Positions 1 to 8,614 of a DNA stretch of 49,247 nt are shown in pieces; within the stretch, counting starts at the first letter, position 1; every line of letters begins with the position of its first letter. A program made the position numbers and the translations under genes. The DNA is taken from the NCBI GenBank assembly GCA_021201335.1, contig JAJQFD010000047.1:1-49247 (forward strand), given 5' to 3'. The notes beneath the pieces were generated by a model. It had not been told where the DNA came from and did not search any database. It saw only the letters and a list, made by a program, of their open reading frames with translations. The DNA comes from Bacteroides sp. GTDB lineage: Bacteria > Bacteroidota > Bacteroidia > Bacteroidales > Bacteroidaceae.

Positions 1-178
1 TGGATAGGATGCAGGAAAGACAACTATACTTATTTTGAACTTATTTCGAACTCACATTATTTTAAGATTTTATTCATAGGTAAGTAATTTCAAAACAGCA
101 AATATATACAAAAAACACGAGATGTTTTTTTAAGAAGTAAGTATTTGTTAATGTTTACGAATCAAATGATTTAAAGAA

Positions 179-224
179 ATGTCACATTTTTCCAATCTGG
201 TAATTAAACTAATCTATATCTTTG
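179..224 (+). promoter_or_regulatory. Promoter of first AraC gene with shared ATGTC element
   Basis: A perfect Bacteroidetes -7 element, TATCTTTG (TAnnTTTG), lies at 217-224, 31 bases before the ATG. An element reading ATGTCACATTTTTCCAA starts at 179, 38 bp upstream of the -7 box. Nearly the same element at the same distance is present before the genes at 1152, 28610 and 40501. The position, just upstream of the -33 region, suits an activator site; that role is inferred. Confidence 0.6.
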
Positions 225-255
225 AAAGTAAAAGCAATGGGGTATTGAATGAAGA

Positions 256-1053
256 ATGGAGAGTTTTGAAGTTATACAACCATCACCGGAACTGACACCT
301 TATATCCAACGTTACTGGGTATTAAAGATGGAGAATATCTCCGGTATAAATCAGCGTATCATACCCAATGGATGCGTAGAACTGATGTTTAACCGCGGTG
401 ACAAAATAATGCTTCCCGCTGATAATAGTCTTTATCCGGTTTCTTTTATAAAAGGTCAAAACACGAAATATTATGATTTACTCCCGTCAGGGAACGTAGA
501 TCTGATCTCAGTTTCTTTCACTTCATATGGTGCAAGTACCTTTTTTTCTCCTCCCATCAACAAATTCTGTTATGAAAGAGTGGATGTTCGTGATATAGAT
601 GATCCATTAATTGTTGATTTATCTGACCGGATTGCTGAGACTAAAGATAACGGAACATGTATCAAACTCATTGAACAGTTTCTTATAGGACGGTTTAAAC
701 CGCAAAAAGACTATACTCAGAAACGGTTATTCGCAGCCATTCATATTATAAATCAGAATAAACAAATACATGTCGCTTCTTTATCCGAAGTTGCTTGTGT
801 CAGTTACAGGCAGTTCATAAGAATATTTACCGAGAATATCGGTATAGCTCCCAAAGAATACGTCCGGATTATCCGTTTTCAAAGGGCTTTATCAATTATG
901 GAAAATAAAAAATCTATTTCTTCTGTTGACCTGGCTTTTGAGGCAGGTTACTATGACCAATCCCATTTGATTAACGAATTCAGGAGTTTTACGGGATACA
1001 CACCTTTAGAATATCTTGTTGTATGCCAGCCCCGCTCCGATTATTTCTCTTAA
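256..1053 (+). CDS. AraC-family transcriptional regulator (DUF6597-type N-terminus)
   Basis: A 265-residue regulator. Residues 1-140 form the DUF6597-like N-terminal module seen in many Bacteroidetes AraC proteins (tract SPELTPYIQRYWVLK near the start). Residues about 165-260 hold two helix-turn-helix motifs, with the AraC signatures SYRQFIRIFTENIG and AGYYDQSHLINEFRSFTGYTP. The gene has close paralogues at 28610 and 39571 with the same start region and the same C-terminal pattern, which supports the start at 256. A VOC-fold gene follows on the same strand, and the same pairing recurs at 39571/40501. The promoter carries an element shared with the VOC genes, so auto- and co-regulation is likely. 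The ligand is unknown; DUF6597 could sense a small molecule. Confidence 0.9.
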   Translation: MESFEVIQPSPELTPYIQRYWVLKMENISGINQRIIPNGCVELMFNRGDKIMLPADNSLYPVSFIKGQNTKYYDLLPSGNVDLISVSFTSYGASTFFSPPINKFCYERVDVRDIDDPLIVDLSDRIAETKDNGTCIKLIEQFLIGRFKPQKDYTQKRLFAAIHIINQNKQIHVASLSEVACVSYRQFIRIFTENIGIAPKEYVRIIRFQRALSIMENKKSISSVDLAFEAGYYDQSHLINEFRSFTGYTPLEYLVVCQPRSDYFS

Positions 1054-1061
1054 TTTTCCGA

Positions 1062-1107
1062 ATGTCATATTCTTCCAAGTTCATGTAAGTCGTTCATCAT
1101 ACTTTTG
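1062..1107 (+). promoter_or_regulatory. Promoter of first VOC gene with shared ATGTC element
   Basis: The -7 element TACTTTTG is at 1100-1107. The element ATGTCATATTCTTCCAA starts at 1062, again 38 bp upstream. It begins only nine bases after the AraC stop codon, so the VOC gene has its own regulated promoter rather than relying on read-through. Confidence 0.6.
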
Positions 1108-1151
1108 TCTTGTCAATTGACAGAATTATGTATTACATTAAAAAGAAAATT

Positions 1152-1520
1152 ATGAAGAAGTTTGTTTCGTATTTTGAGATTCCTGTGGCTAATTTCAGCA
1201 GAGCCGTGAAGTTCTATGAATTAGTATTCAACTTAACCCTTGAAGTTCGATCCTATGGAGAAAGCAGAAAAATGGCTTTTTTCCCGAAAGTAAATGGTAA
1301 ATATGAGGGAGCTATATCCAAAAGTCCGGCATGTGTTCCGCTAAACAATGGGGTTTTTATTTCGTTTCAGGTGGATAATATAGATTTGATTATAGAACGG
1401 ATTAAAGAAAATGGAGGTATAATTGTTCATCCCAAACAGAAAATTGAAGAAGAGGGATTTGGCTATTCTTCTTTATTCATAGATACAGAAGGTAACCGGA
1501 TTGGTTTAAGTTCAGATTAA
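1152..1520 (+). CDS. VOC-superfamily (glyoxalase-like) protein
   Basis: A 122-residue protein of the vicinal oxygen chelate fold, the family of glyoxalase I, dioxygenases and antibiotic-binding proteins. It begins KKFVSYFEIPVANFSRAVKF and ends FIDTEGNRIGLSSD, the usual first and last strands of a single VOC domain. The longer frame opens with TTG at 1110, but the ATG at 1152 gives exactly the length and start of the paralogue at 40501 and lies downstream of the -7 box at 1100-1107, so it is preferred. Substrate is unknown. It sits directly behind an AraC regulator and ends at a strong hairpin, so it is probably a one-gene transcript. Confidence 0.85.
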   Translation: MKKFVSYFEIPVANFSRAVKFYELVFNLTLEVRSYGESRKMAFFPKVNGKYEGAISKSPACVPLNNGVFISFQVDNIDLIIERIKENGGIIVHPKQKIEEEGFGYSSLFIDTEGNRIGLSSD

Positions 1521-1526
1521 TAATGA

Positions 1527-1560
1527 GAATGAGGGTACTGCTATAATGGTACCCTCATTC
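1527..1560. terminator. Bidirectional rho-independent terminator
   Basis: Perfect 12-bp stem GAATGAGGGTAC (1527-1538) and GTACCCTCATTC (1549-1560) around a 10-base loop, followed by TTTCTAT on the plus strand. It lies between the convergent VOC gene and DNA glycosylase gene and can serve both. Confidence 0.85.
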
Positions 1561-1612
1561 TTTCTATCGTAAAGCAAAACTTGCAGTATATATTTTCAGT
1601 TTCTAAATCACC

Positions 1613-2125
1613 TTATTCTTTTATTATGAATCTCCATTGAATGTCTTTCCATTCCTGAGCATAATCTATACCGACACGGGGAGCAGTTATATATTCCGGC
1701 TTCTCGTCCGAATCTTCAATCCATAATCGATCGTTATTTTCTATCGATTCTCCCCGAAAGGATTTATCGAGTTCCAGTTTCCGTCCTACTCGGCCAGGAC
1801 CATAGATTCCTTCTACCGCACGTACCATCACTCCCTGTGGATTATCTTTATCTCCGGTTACAATATTCAGTAACCAATACATTCCATAAATGAGGTACAC
1901 ATAGATTTTCCCGCCTTTACTATATAATAATTCGGTATGCGGAGTTCTACCTCTCGATGCATGGCAAGCCTTATCTTCTTCACCTCTGTATGCCTCAACA
2001 TCTGTAATACGGTAACATTGCAAATCTCCATTGTCTAAACGACGTACTAATATCTTTCCAAGTAAATCGGGAGCAACCTCCAACACATCTCTCTGAAAAA
2101 ACTGTTCTGGTAGTTTATCAGCCAT
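1613..2125 (-). CDS. DNA-3-methyladenine glycosylase (AAG/MPG family)
   Basis: A 170-residue base-excision repair enzyme that removes alkylated purines. The family pocket is clear: TDVEAYRGEEDKACHA, with Glu44 at the position of the catalytic glutamate of human AAG, then the RTPHTELLYSKGGKIYVYL strand and YGMYWLLNIVT. It ends with the expected PRVGIDYA segment. At 170 residues it is somewhat shorter than the usual 190-210, but both ends look intact. It lies 15 bp downstream of the clostripain-like gene and is probably co-transcribed with it; the two have no obvious functional link. Confidence 0.93.
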   Translation of the reverse strand: MADKLPEQFFQRDVLEVAPDLLGKILVRRLDNGDLQCYRITDVEAYRGEEDKACHASRGRTPHTELLYSKGGKIYVYLIYGMYWLLNIVTGDKDNPQGVMVRAVEGIYGPGRVGRKLELDKSFRGESIENNDRLWIEDSDEKPEYITAPRVGIDYAQEWKDIQWRFIIKE

Positions 2126-2140
2126 TTCCAGATAATCTCA

Positions 2141-3307
2141 CTAATGTGTTGCTTTATACCAAGCAGTTTGTGTTTTCAATCTGGCTAGTGTGCTAAGACT
2201 CGGATCAGATACCGTTACACCGGAATATGCATTTATTTTTACTTGTCCTCGGACAGACATTGAATAATAAGTATCAGTATGCTTTTTGTAAGGAACAGTA
2301 CGTTCTAATTGATCTTCAAATCTCTGCAATAAGTCCTTGTCTGAACAAAGATTTACGACATAATCACCATAATCGAAAAATATAACAGGTGTATAACCAT
2401 CCATACGTTGTATTTGGTTTATTAAAGAAGAGTCAAAAATATATTTCTGATTAATCTCTTTCATAATCGTTGCCAGATTATCCAATTCTGAACATTTAGT
2501 TATACCGATGGTACCGCAAGGTGTAGAATAGTTTTTATAAAATTCATAGAATTCGTTGCATATAGCCGCATAATCAACATCACCAACTAAATGCTTTCCA
2601 ACAAGATCGTATGGAAAACCCTTCGCCATAATTTCAGTCGGTGAGGCTATCAGATAATTAGTAACATTTCTAAGATCATATGCTACTTCTACGGTTGACA
2701 TATAGCAATCGTCAAACAATATATATTCCATTTTCATCCCAGCATTGGAAATTCCTTTTGCAAAGACTGTTATATCCGTTTGATATTCGCTTGAGAGTCC
2801 TCCGAAATAACGGGTTAACGGAACACCTTCATATTCCCAGTGGTATTTTACTCCTGAAGTGCGTAATGAGTTAGATGACACAGGTAACCATCCCATACCG
2901 TGGCAACCCACAATCATTGAATATTGGCTGGCCGGTGCAAACTGTTTTACATCATTCAATATCGAAGTAATGTCATCTGAAGTTGTGAAAGCAGGGTTAA
3001 GATACTCCTTATAAGTTTTCCGAACATTCTGACCTTTTTCATAGGCCAATTCATATAAAGTAGCTTCCGTGGGAGAAGACATAAAAAAAACTAATATCCG
3101 ATCATTCTTAAGAATTCCATTTTTAATTGCGGTTTCAAAGTCTTTAATATTGTCTTTGAAATAGGAAGTCAAGTTAGTTGACCAAGGCATATATATAAAA
3201 ACAGTTTGTCGGGTGTCTGTAGGTCCTTGGGGCTCGTTATTATCGTCCGAGCATGATATTAGCCCAAAAGATATAACCAAGAATAAAAACAATATAATCT
3301 TTCTCAT
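2141..3307 (-). CDS. Clostripain-related (C11) cysteine peptidase, lipoprotein
   Basis: A 388-residue lipoprotein; the N-terminus is a hydrophobic segment ending in the lipobox FGLISC (Cys19). The C11/clostripain catalytic pair is visible as His136 in VGCHGMGW and Cys201 in LFDDCYMSTVEV, with the conserved YLIASPTEI strand after it. Such proteins are secreted or surface peptidases in Bacteroidales, normally specific for Arg or Lys; specificity here is inferred from the family only. A -7 box lies 28 bp before the start. The DNA glycosylase gene follows in the same direction. Confidence 0.9.
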   Translation of the reverse strand: MRKIILFLFLVISFGLISCSDDNNEPQGPTDTRQTVFIYMPWSTNLTSYFKDNIKDFETAIKNGILKNDRILVFFMSSPTEATLYELAYEKGQNVRKTYKEYLNPAFTTSDDITSILNDVKQFAPASQYSMIVGCHGMGWLPVSSNSLRTSGVKYHWEYEGVPLTRYFGGLSSEYQTDITVFAKGISNAGMKMEYILFDDCYMSTVEVAYDLRNVTNYLIASPTEIMAKGFPYDLVGKHLVGDVDYAAICNEFYEFYKNYSTPCGTIGITKCSELDNLATIMKEINQKYIFDSSLINQIQRMDGYTPVIFFDYGDYVVNLCSDKDLLQRFEDQLERTVPYKKHTDTYYSMSVRGQVKINAYSGVTVSDPSLSTLARLKTQTAWYKATH

Positions 3308-3334
3308 TATTATACAACTTTATGATTAGCAATA

Positions 3335-3342
3335 CAAAGATA
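3335..3342 (-). promoter_or_regulatory. -7 element for clostripain-like gene
   Basis: On the minus strand the sequence reads TATCTTTG, a perfect TAnnTTTG, 28 bp upstream of the clostripain ATG. No clear -33 TTTG is seen. Confidence 0.5.
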
Positions 3343-3400
3343 AAGAAAAATTATTAAAGACTCATATGATTTTAGACTCGTCTACTCTCTTTAACTGTTC

Positions 3401-3862
3401 TCATATAGAAATTCCATAGTTCTGCTTGATTTCTGCCATAACAAAAGTACTGGTCAGAGAGCCCAGGCTTTCGATTGTACCTAATACATTCAGGATAAAT
3501 TCTTGGTAATACTTCATGTCCGGAGCATGAATCTTTAACAGGTAGTCATATTCACCGGAGATATTGTAACATTCAGTTACTTCGGGAATGTCTTGTATAA
3601 CACGGGTAAATTCTCTGGCGATATCACGATTCAGTCTCCGTAACTTAACACTGCAGAATACAACAAAACCACAGTTCAATTTCTCTGGGTCTAGTACTGC
3701 TACATATTTCTTTATGTATCCTTCCGATTCTAGACGTTTAAGACGTTCGAAAACAGGAGTCGTGGACAAGTTAACCTGCGATGCAAGCTCTTTTGTTGTT
3801 AGTTTAGAGTTATTTTGCATAATCCGCAATATCTGCAGATCAGTTTTGTCTAAAGTATCCAT
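3401..3862 (-). CDS. Lrp/AsnC-family transcriptional regulator
   Basis: A 153-residue regulator. Residues 1-60 form the AsnC-type winged helix (LDKTDLQILRIMQNNSKLTTKELA, then STTPVFERLKRLESEGYIKKY). Residues 70-150 are the RAM ligand-binding domain, with ECYNISGEYDYLLKI. It is transcribed divergently from metY, 176 bp away. Lrp proteins sense amino acids and often control the adjacent gene, so sulfur-amino-acid control of metY is a reasonable inference not shown directly. Confidence 0.93.
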   Translation of the reverse strand: MDTLDKTDLQILRIMQNNSKLTTKELASQVNLSTTPVFERLKRLESEGYIKKYVAVLDPEKLNCGFVVFCSVKLRRLNRDIAREFTRVIQDIPEVTECYNISGEYDYLLKIHAPDMKYYQEFILNVLGTIESLGSLTSTFVMAEIKQNYGISI

Positions 3863-3893
3863 AGAACAAAATTCTTTTAAGTGTTCAATTTAT

Positions 3894-3914
3894 AACATCG
3901 ATTAGAAACATCGA
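3894..3914. promoter_or_regulatory. Direct repeat in the Lrp/metY intergenic region
   Basis: AACATCGA occurs at 3894-3901 and again at 3907-3914, 13 bp apart, between the divergent Lrp and metY genes. It is a possible regulator site. A -7-like TACTTTTA for metY lies at 3987-3994. No SAM-riboswitch fold was recognised in the leader. Confidence 0.3.
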
Positions 3915-4038
3915 CTGTTTCACGAAGCCAAATTAGCAAAATATTCTATATTCTACAAGATTCTTGTTTGATATTTCCATATAACCTACTTTTACAGGAA
4001 AATAAACTGATTTGAAACTAATTAAATTAAGATAGATT

Positions 4039-5325
4039 ATGAAAAGGAAAGATTTGCATTTCGAGACCTTACAGCTTCATGTAGGACAAGAACAACCAGA
4101 CCCGGCAACCGGTGCACGAGCGGTTCCCATTTATCAAACAACTTCATATGTATTCCGGGATTCAGCTCATGCGGCTGCACGTTTTGATTTGACGGATGCC
4201 GGAAATATTTATGGTCGATTGACCAATCCTACTCAAGGTGTTTTCGAAGAACGAATGGCAGTATTGGAAGGAGGCGTAGCCGGACTGGCCGTTTCATCCG
4301 GTGCAGCAGCCATTACGTATGCTTTCGAGAATATAACCCGTGCGGGTGACCATATCGTATCAGCCAGTACGATCTATGGTGGAACCTACAACTTACTGGC
4401 AAACACCCTGCCCTCTTACGGAATAACAACCACCTTTGTGGATCCTTCCGACTTGTCGAACTTTGAACGTGCCATTCAGGATAATACCAAAGCCATTTTC
4501 ATTGAAACGCTTGGCAATCCGAACTCAAATATAATTGATATGGAAGCAGTAGCTGCTATCGCCCATAAGCAGGGCATTCCCTTGATTGTTGATAATACTT
4601 TTGGTACTCCCTACCTCATTCGTCCGATTGAACATGGAGCGGATATCGTAATACATTCCGCTACAAAGTTTATTGGTGGACATGGTACTTCTTTGGGAGG
4701 CATTATTGTAGATTCAGGTAAGTTTGATTGGGTAGCTTCCGGTAAGTTCCCACAACTGACTGAATCTGACCCAAGTTATCACGGGGTTCGCTTCGTTGAT
4801 GCGGCTGGTCCTGCGGCATTTGTAGTTCGTATAAGGGCTATTCTGCTTCGCGATACAGGTGCTGTTATCAGTCCTCTCAATGTATTTCTTTTGTTACAGG
4901 GATTGGAAACCCTCTCCCTTCGCGTAGAAAGACATGTAGAGAATGCCTTGAAAGTAGTGGAATATCTAAAGAATCATCCAAAAGTAAATTCCGTCAATCA
5001 TCCGGCATTGCCCGAACACCTGGATCATGCTTTATACAAAAGATATTTCCCTCACGGAGCCGCTTCAATCTTTACCTTTGAGGTGAAAGGAGGAAAAGAG
5101 GAAGCATACCGTTTCATTGACGGTCTGCAAATATTCTCGCTTCTGGCAAATGTGGCAGATGTTAAATCGCTCGTAATTCATCCGGCAACCACCACCCACT
5201 CGCAACTCAATGAACAAGAACTTGCGGAACAAAACATTAAACCCGGTACTGTACGCCTGTCAATAGGAACAGAACATATCAACGATTTGTTGGCCGACTT
5301 GGAACAAGCGCTTGCTAAAATCTGA
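4039..5325 (+). CDS. metY: O-acetylhomoserine sulfhydrylase (homocysteine synthase)
   Basis: A 428-residue PLP enzyme of the Cys/Met metabolism family. It converts O-acetylhomoserine and sulfide to homocysteine in the cytoplasm. The PLP lysine is Lys210 in SATKFIGGHG. Other signatures are YGRLTNPTQGVFEERMA, ETLGNPNSN, the PLP-ring aspartate in VDNTFGTPYL, and the C-terminal VRLSIGTEHINDLLADL. The extra segment between the PLP lysine and GPAAF, absent from MetB/MetC, marks the MetY branch. It faces an Lrp regulator. A 22-bp repeat array begins 25 bp after the stop codon. Confidence 0.93.
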   Translation: MKRKDLHFETLQLHVGQEQPDPATGARAVPIYQTTSYVFRDSAHAAARFDLTDAGNIYGRLTNPTQGVFEERMAVLEGGVAGLAVSSGAAAITYAFENITRAGDHIVSASTIYGGTYNLLANTLPSYGITTTFVDPSDLSNFERAIQDNTKAIFIETLGNPNSNIIDMEAVAAIAHKQGIPLIVDNTFGTPYLIRPIEHGADIVIHSATKFIGGHGTSLGGIIVDSGKFDWVASGKFPQLTESDPSYHGVRFVDAAGPAAFVVRIRAILLRDTGAVISPLNVFLLLQGLETLSLRVERHVENALKVVEYLKNHPKVNSVNHPALPEHLDHALYKRYFPHGAASIFTFEVKGGKEEAYRFIDGLQIFSLLANVADVKSLVIHPATTTHSQLNEQELAEQNIKPGTVRLSIGTEHINDLLADLEQALAKI

Positions 5326-5350
5326 ACCTAGAATGTAACGGATATATCCT

Positions 5351-5438
5351 CTATAAAATCCTACCGGGATTTGCCCTGAATGATACCAGAACTTGACTCC
5401 AATCCTACCGGGATTCGGGACAAATGCTACCGCCTCCG
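5351..5438. repeat. Degenerate 22-bp direct-repeat array (four units)
   Basis: Four contiguous 22-bp units begin at 5351, 5373, 5395 and 5417. The core AATnCTACCG is present in units 1, 3 and 4; AATCCTACCGGGATT is identical in units 1 and 3; unit 2 reads AATGATACCAGAACTT at the same register. The 254-bp space between metY and the pectin operon has no gene. Unit 4 (core GACAAATGCTACCGC) closely matches a unit at 26863. Confidence 0.75.
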
Positions 5439-5466
5439 AATTGAAGAGATTATTCATCACAAAAAA

Positions 5467-5493
5467 GCCTGCTGGCTATTAAAACCAGCAGGC
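5467..5493 (-). terminator. Terminator of the pectin operon
   Basis: Stem GCCTGCTGG (5467-5475) and CCAGCAGGC (5485-5493) with a 9-base loop. On the minus strand the hairpin is followed by six T, so it ends the long susC-to-GH88 transcript. Confidence 0.85.
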
Positions 5494-5514
5494 TCCTCAC
5501 TTCCTGAAAATCAT

Positions 5515-5548
5515 AAGAAAAGATCAGGTTTTAAAACCTGACTTTCTT
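5515..5548. terminator. Second hairpin between metY and the pectin operon
   Basis: A nearly perfect inverted repeat: AAGAAA-GATCAGG-TTTTAAAA-CCTGAC-TTTCTT, with the palindrome TCAGGTTTTAAAACCTGA at its centre. It is T-rich on both exits and could act in both directions. Confidence 0.55.
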
Positions 5549-5579
5549 ATTATGAAGTACCTATTGAATAGTAAAAGAA

Positions 5580-6890
5580 TTATTTCTTTATAACCTGTAT
5601 CTTATCATACTGGCTATCTGCAGATACTTCGGTATACCGTTCTGCATACGACATCTCAACGAGTGCCCGCAGTACGGGTCCCTCTCCCATCGGATCGTTT
5701 TCCTGAGTGGGACGATTATAGTAGAATGTCAATGAAGGCATAATTCCGGTTCCCACACAAATAGCGGTAACATCTCCCTGATCGGTCATTTTAGTCATCA
5801 TCCCTTTCAAACCTTCATGTGCAGCAAAAATATAATCTTTATGGATCCATCCCATGCGTACGCCACGGGCAATGGCAAACACAAACATGGCTGTTCCAGT
5901 TATTTCTTCGTAAGAATCCGTTTTATCCAATATCTGATGCCATAAACCATTCTTGCCTTGATACTTAAGAACCCCAATTATCTGACGATTGAAGTTCTCA
6001 ATCAGTGCAGCTTTCTTCGGATGATTTTCCGGCAGCATCATCAATAGATCGGCTTGCGCCATCAGCATCCAGCCATTGGCTCTCGACCAATGGGCGACTC
6101 CATGTTCTTTCAGATCGGTATGGTAGCAATGATAATATATCTCTTTTTCAGGATGCCATAAATATTTATGGTAGTTTAGTACCTGATTTGCTGCATCATC
6201 GAAGTATTTTACATCGCTAGTCATTTTCCCCATCCGGGAAAGGAACGATACACCCATAAACAAATCATCGGCCCAAATGGTATTTTCGTGAGGCCAGATA
6301 CGGGCAATGGTACCGTCGGCCAAACGAGGTTCAGCATGCATTAGGTGCTCTTCGGTAGTATTAATATAGGTTAGAAAGGCTTTATTGGGTCTTCTCATTT
6401 GCAAGTCAATGAGGCTGGTTCCCATCGGTCCGTTGTCGTCGAGGCGTTTATTACGAAAAATCATGTGCCAGGTTAACCGACGGATATTTCTCCATCCTCC
6501 TTCCTGAAAGGCTTCATTGAACTGTCTTTCAAAATAACCCAGGTTATCTTTATCAAACACAAAGTTCATGTTTTTCCATACATAATCCTCGTACTTCTTA
6601 TCTCCCATACGATCAGCTAGTTCGAGCAATGCAATATGCAATACCCCATTGGTGTAATGCCAATCATTGTATTTGTTAGATACCTGCATATCTCGTGTAA
6701 GGGGTACCCCTTTCAAGGAAGTATAGGTTTCATTGGTTGCCTTATTTACAAAAGTATAAGGCGTTTCTGAGATCAACCGATTAGCAATGGTTGTTGCCAA
6801 TTTCTCTGGAGCTTCTGTTGCTTGTGAGAATAAATTGCCTGTTCCTGCAACAAGGAACATCGTGATTAATAAAGATCTGAATGTCATCAT
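5580..6890 (-). CDS. GH88/GH105-family unsaturated glycuronyl hydrolase
   Basis: A 436-residue secreted enzyme with a signal peptide over residues 1-23 (ends NLFSQA). The (alpha/alpha)6-barrel motifs typical of GH88/GH105 are present: WADDLFMGVSFLSRMGK, where the Asp is the likely catalytic acid, then GVAHWSRANGWMLMAQADLL and the C-terminal ICVGTGIMPSL. These enzymes remove the 4,5-unsaturated uronic acid left on oligosaccharides by pectin or rhamnogalacturonan lyases. It is the last gene of the minus-strand operon, 16 bp after the GH28 gene. The locus also has a second member (8615) of different sequence, so they may act on different unsaturated disaccharides. Confidence 0.88.
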   Translation of the reverse strand: MMTFRSLLITMFLVAGTGNLFSQATEAPEKLATTIANRLISETPYTFVNKATNETYTSLKGVPLTRDMQVSNKYNDWHYTNGVLHIALLELADRMGDKKYEDYVWKNMNFVFDKDNLGYFERQFNEAFQEGGWRNIRRLTWHMIFRNKRLDDNGPMGTSLIDLQMRRPNKAFLTYINTTEEHLMHAEPRLADGTIARIWPHENTIWADDLFMGVSFLSRMGKMTSDVKYFDDAANQVLNYHKYLWHPEKEIYYHCYHTDLKEHGVAHWSRANGWMLMAQADLLMMLPENHPKKAALIENFNRQIIGVLKYQGKNGLWHQILDKTDSYEEITGTAMFVFAIARGVRMGWIHKDYIFAAHEGLKGMMTKMTDQGDVTAICVGTGIMPSLTFYYNRPTQENDPMGEGPVLRALVEMSYAERYTEVSADSQYDKIQVIKK

Positions 6891-6906
6891 ATTTTAGTTT
6901 AGAATG

Positions 6907-8601
6907 TTATTGCTTGTTTGACCGACTAAATATAATCATATTTTTTTCTGTATTTTCATCCAGTCTTAATTTTCCTTCATCATAAGGTGAAATAATGTCT
7001 ATATTCTCCGTTCTTCGGCCTGCTATTCGGAATATGGCTTCCAGATTGTTGTCTGTTTCAAAATTCTCTATTTTCACATTCTTCACATTGCCAAGAAAGA
7101 GTGCGGGGCCTTCTTCGGGATAGATCTGAATATCTTTCAGTTTAATATCTTCCGACTCCATTAGCTGAGCTCCGTTTTTGGAGTGGACAACCATATTCTG
7201 AATGTTAATGTTTTGAATGTTGTGTTCCGGTAAACCATAAAAGTACAAAGCTCTCCCTGCATGGCTACAAGTGATATTCTTAATATAGATATCTTTAAAA
7301 GTAGGGGTTTTCTCATCAACCACTGGTAGCTCCTCCGGCTGTTTGGCATTATCTCCGTCCACTAATGCCTCAATAGCCGATTTACCACCATAATACAGAT
7401 TAAAGGACAGAGGATCCGTAGTTATGTCGAACATGCTGATATCGGAAATATAAATGTTCTCCACCACTCCACCACGACCTCTGCGACTTTTAAACCGAAG
7501 GCCAACATCCGTACCCAAAAACTGACAGTTGGATACGGAGATATTCTTTACACCACCTGACATTTCACTGCCCACTACAAAGCCGCCATGTCCTTTAAAT
7601 ACAGTGCAATTATCTACTATCAGATTTTCGCAGGGGCGGTTTCTTTTGCGCCCATCTTCACCTTTACCGGATTTGATGCAAATTCCATCATCGCCTACAT
7701 CAAACGTACTGTTAACTACAATTGTATTCTTACAAGATTCTAAATCTAGTCCGTCTCCATTTTGGGCATAAGAAGGATTACGTACCTGTACACCGTCGAT
7801 TATAACATTCTCACACATGAGAGGGTGCAGATTCCATGCGGGAGAATTTTGAAAGATAACACCTTCCAGAAATATATTCTTGCACTCAATCAAACTGACC
7901 ATGACAGGACGAAGGAAATCCCTGACGGCTTCCCACTCTTCCTGTGTCTTTAGATGACGGGGTACATTCATATCGCTGATGGTATCTCCGTGTAAATACT
8001 CCACTGAAGGCATCCAGTAATCACTCCGTTTAAATGCTCCTCCGTTGGATGTTGCTTTTTTCCAGATTCCTTCTGTGACCTTTTGTTTTTTAAGCGGACG
8101 CCAATAATGACCGTTTCCATCAATCGCTCCGCTACCCGTTATCGCTATATTTTCAAGGTTACGCCCCGAAACCGGTGATTGACATCTGTAGGTATCTAGT
8201 CCTTCGAAAGAAGTTTCAACTAGCGGATATAAATCTTTATCCGGCGAAAACAAGATGATAGCCCTATCTTCCAGATGAAGATTTATATTATTTTTCAATA
8301 CAACAGGACCTGTAAACCATACTCCTGAAGGAATAATCAGCCGTCCGCCCCCTTTTTCGGAAAGATAATCAATGGCTTTGGTAAAAGCATCTGTATTCAG
8401 ATAAATCCCATCTCCAATTCCTCCGAAATCAGTTATCATTACCTCTCTGTTTGGAAAGGAGGGAGGAACCAGAACTGGCATTTCAAAAGGCAAATCCTTA
8501 TATAGATGAATATACTTACTTTCCTCACTCTCCTTTTTACAGGATGTAATGCAGGCCAACGTGAGTAATACAACACTAAACAAACTTCTTCCTCTCATCA
8601 T
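6907..8601 (-). CDS. GH28 polygalacturonase-like lipoprotein
   Basis: A 564-residue right-handed beta-helix enzyme with lipobox LACITSC near residue 21. All GH28 catalytic signatures are visible: NGDGLD, DVGDDGICIKSG, FKGHGGFVVGSE and the RFKSRRGRGG segment at the RIK position. GH28 enzymes hydrolyse alpha-1,4-galacturonosyl bonds or rhamnogalacturonan. In a locus with two GH88/GH105 enzymes, cleavage of pectin-derived oligosaccharides in the periplasm is likely. It lies 13 bp after the upstream GH105 gene and 16 bp before the next gene. Confidence 0.92.
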   Translation of the reverse strand: MMRGRSLFSVVLLTLACITSCKKESEESKYIHLYKDLPFEMPVLVPPSFPNREVMITDFGGIGDGIYLNTDAFTKAIDYLSEKGGGRLIIPSGVWFTGPVVLKNNINLHLEDRAIILFSPDKDLYPLVETSFEGLDTYRCQSPVSGRNLENIAITGSGAIDGNGHYWRPLKKQKVTEGIWKKATSNGGAFKRSDYWMPSVEYLHGDTISDMNVPRHLKTQEEWEAVRDFLRPVMVSLIECKNIFLEGVIFQNSPAWNLHPLMCENVIIDGVQVRNPSYAQNGDGLDLESCKNTIVVNSTFDVGDDGICIKSGKGEDGRKRNRPCENLIVDNCTVFKGHGGFVVGSEMSGGVKNISVSNCQFLGTDVGLRFKSRRGRGGVVENIYISDISMFDITTDPLSFNLYYGGKSAIEALVDGDNAKQPEELPVVDEKTPTFKDIYIKNITCSHAGRALYFYGLPEHNIQNINIQNMVVHSKNGAQLMESEDIKLKDIQIYPEEGPALFLGNVKNVKIENFETDNNLEAIFRIAGRRTENIDIISPYDEGKLRLDENTEKNMIIFSRSNKQ

Positions 8602-8614
8602 TTTTTAGCCCTCT

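Noticed and set aside
1110..1151. TTG start for the first VOC gene
   Set aside because: The paralogue at 40501 starts at the equivalent of ATG 1152, and the TTG lies two bases after the -7 box.
3863..4038. SAM riboswitch before metY
   Set aside because: No recognisable conserved core or stem arrangement; the divergent Lrp gene offers a simpler form of control.
5351..5438. CRISPR array
   Set aside because: Units of 22 bp abut without spacers and diverge from one another, and no cas gene is in the window.
5260..5460. Minus-strand frame of 66 codons across the end of metY
   Set aside because: It runs through the 22-bp repeats and antisense to metY and has no protein-like features.
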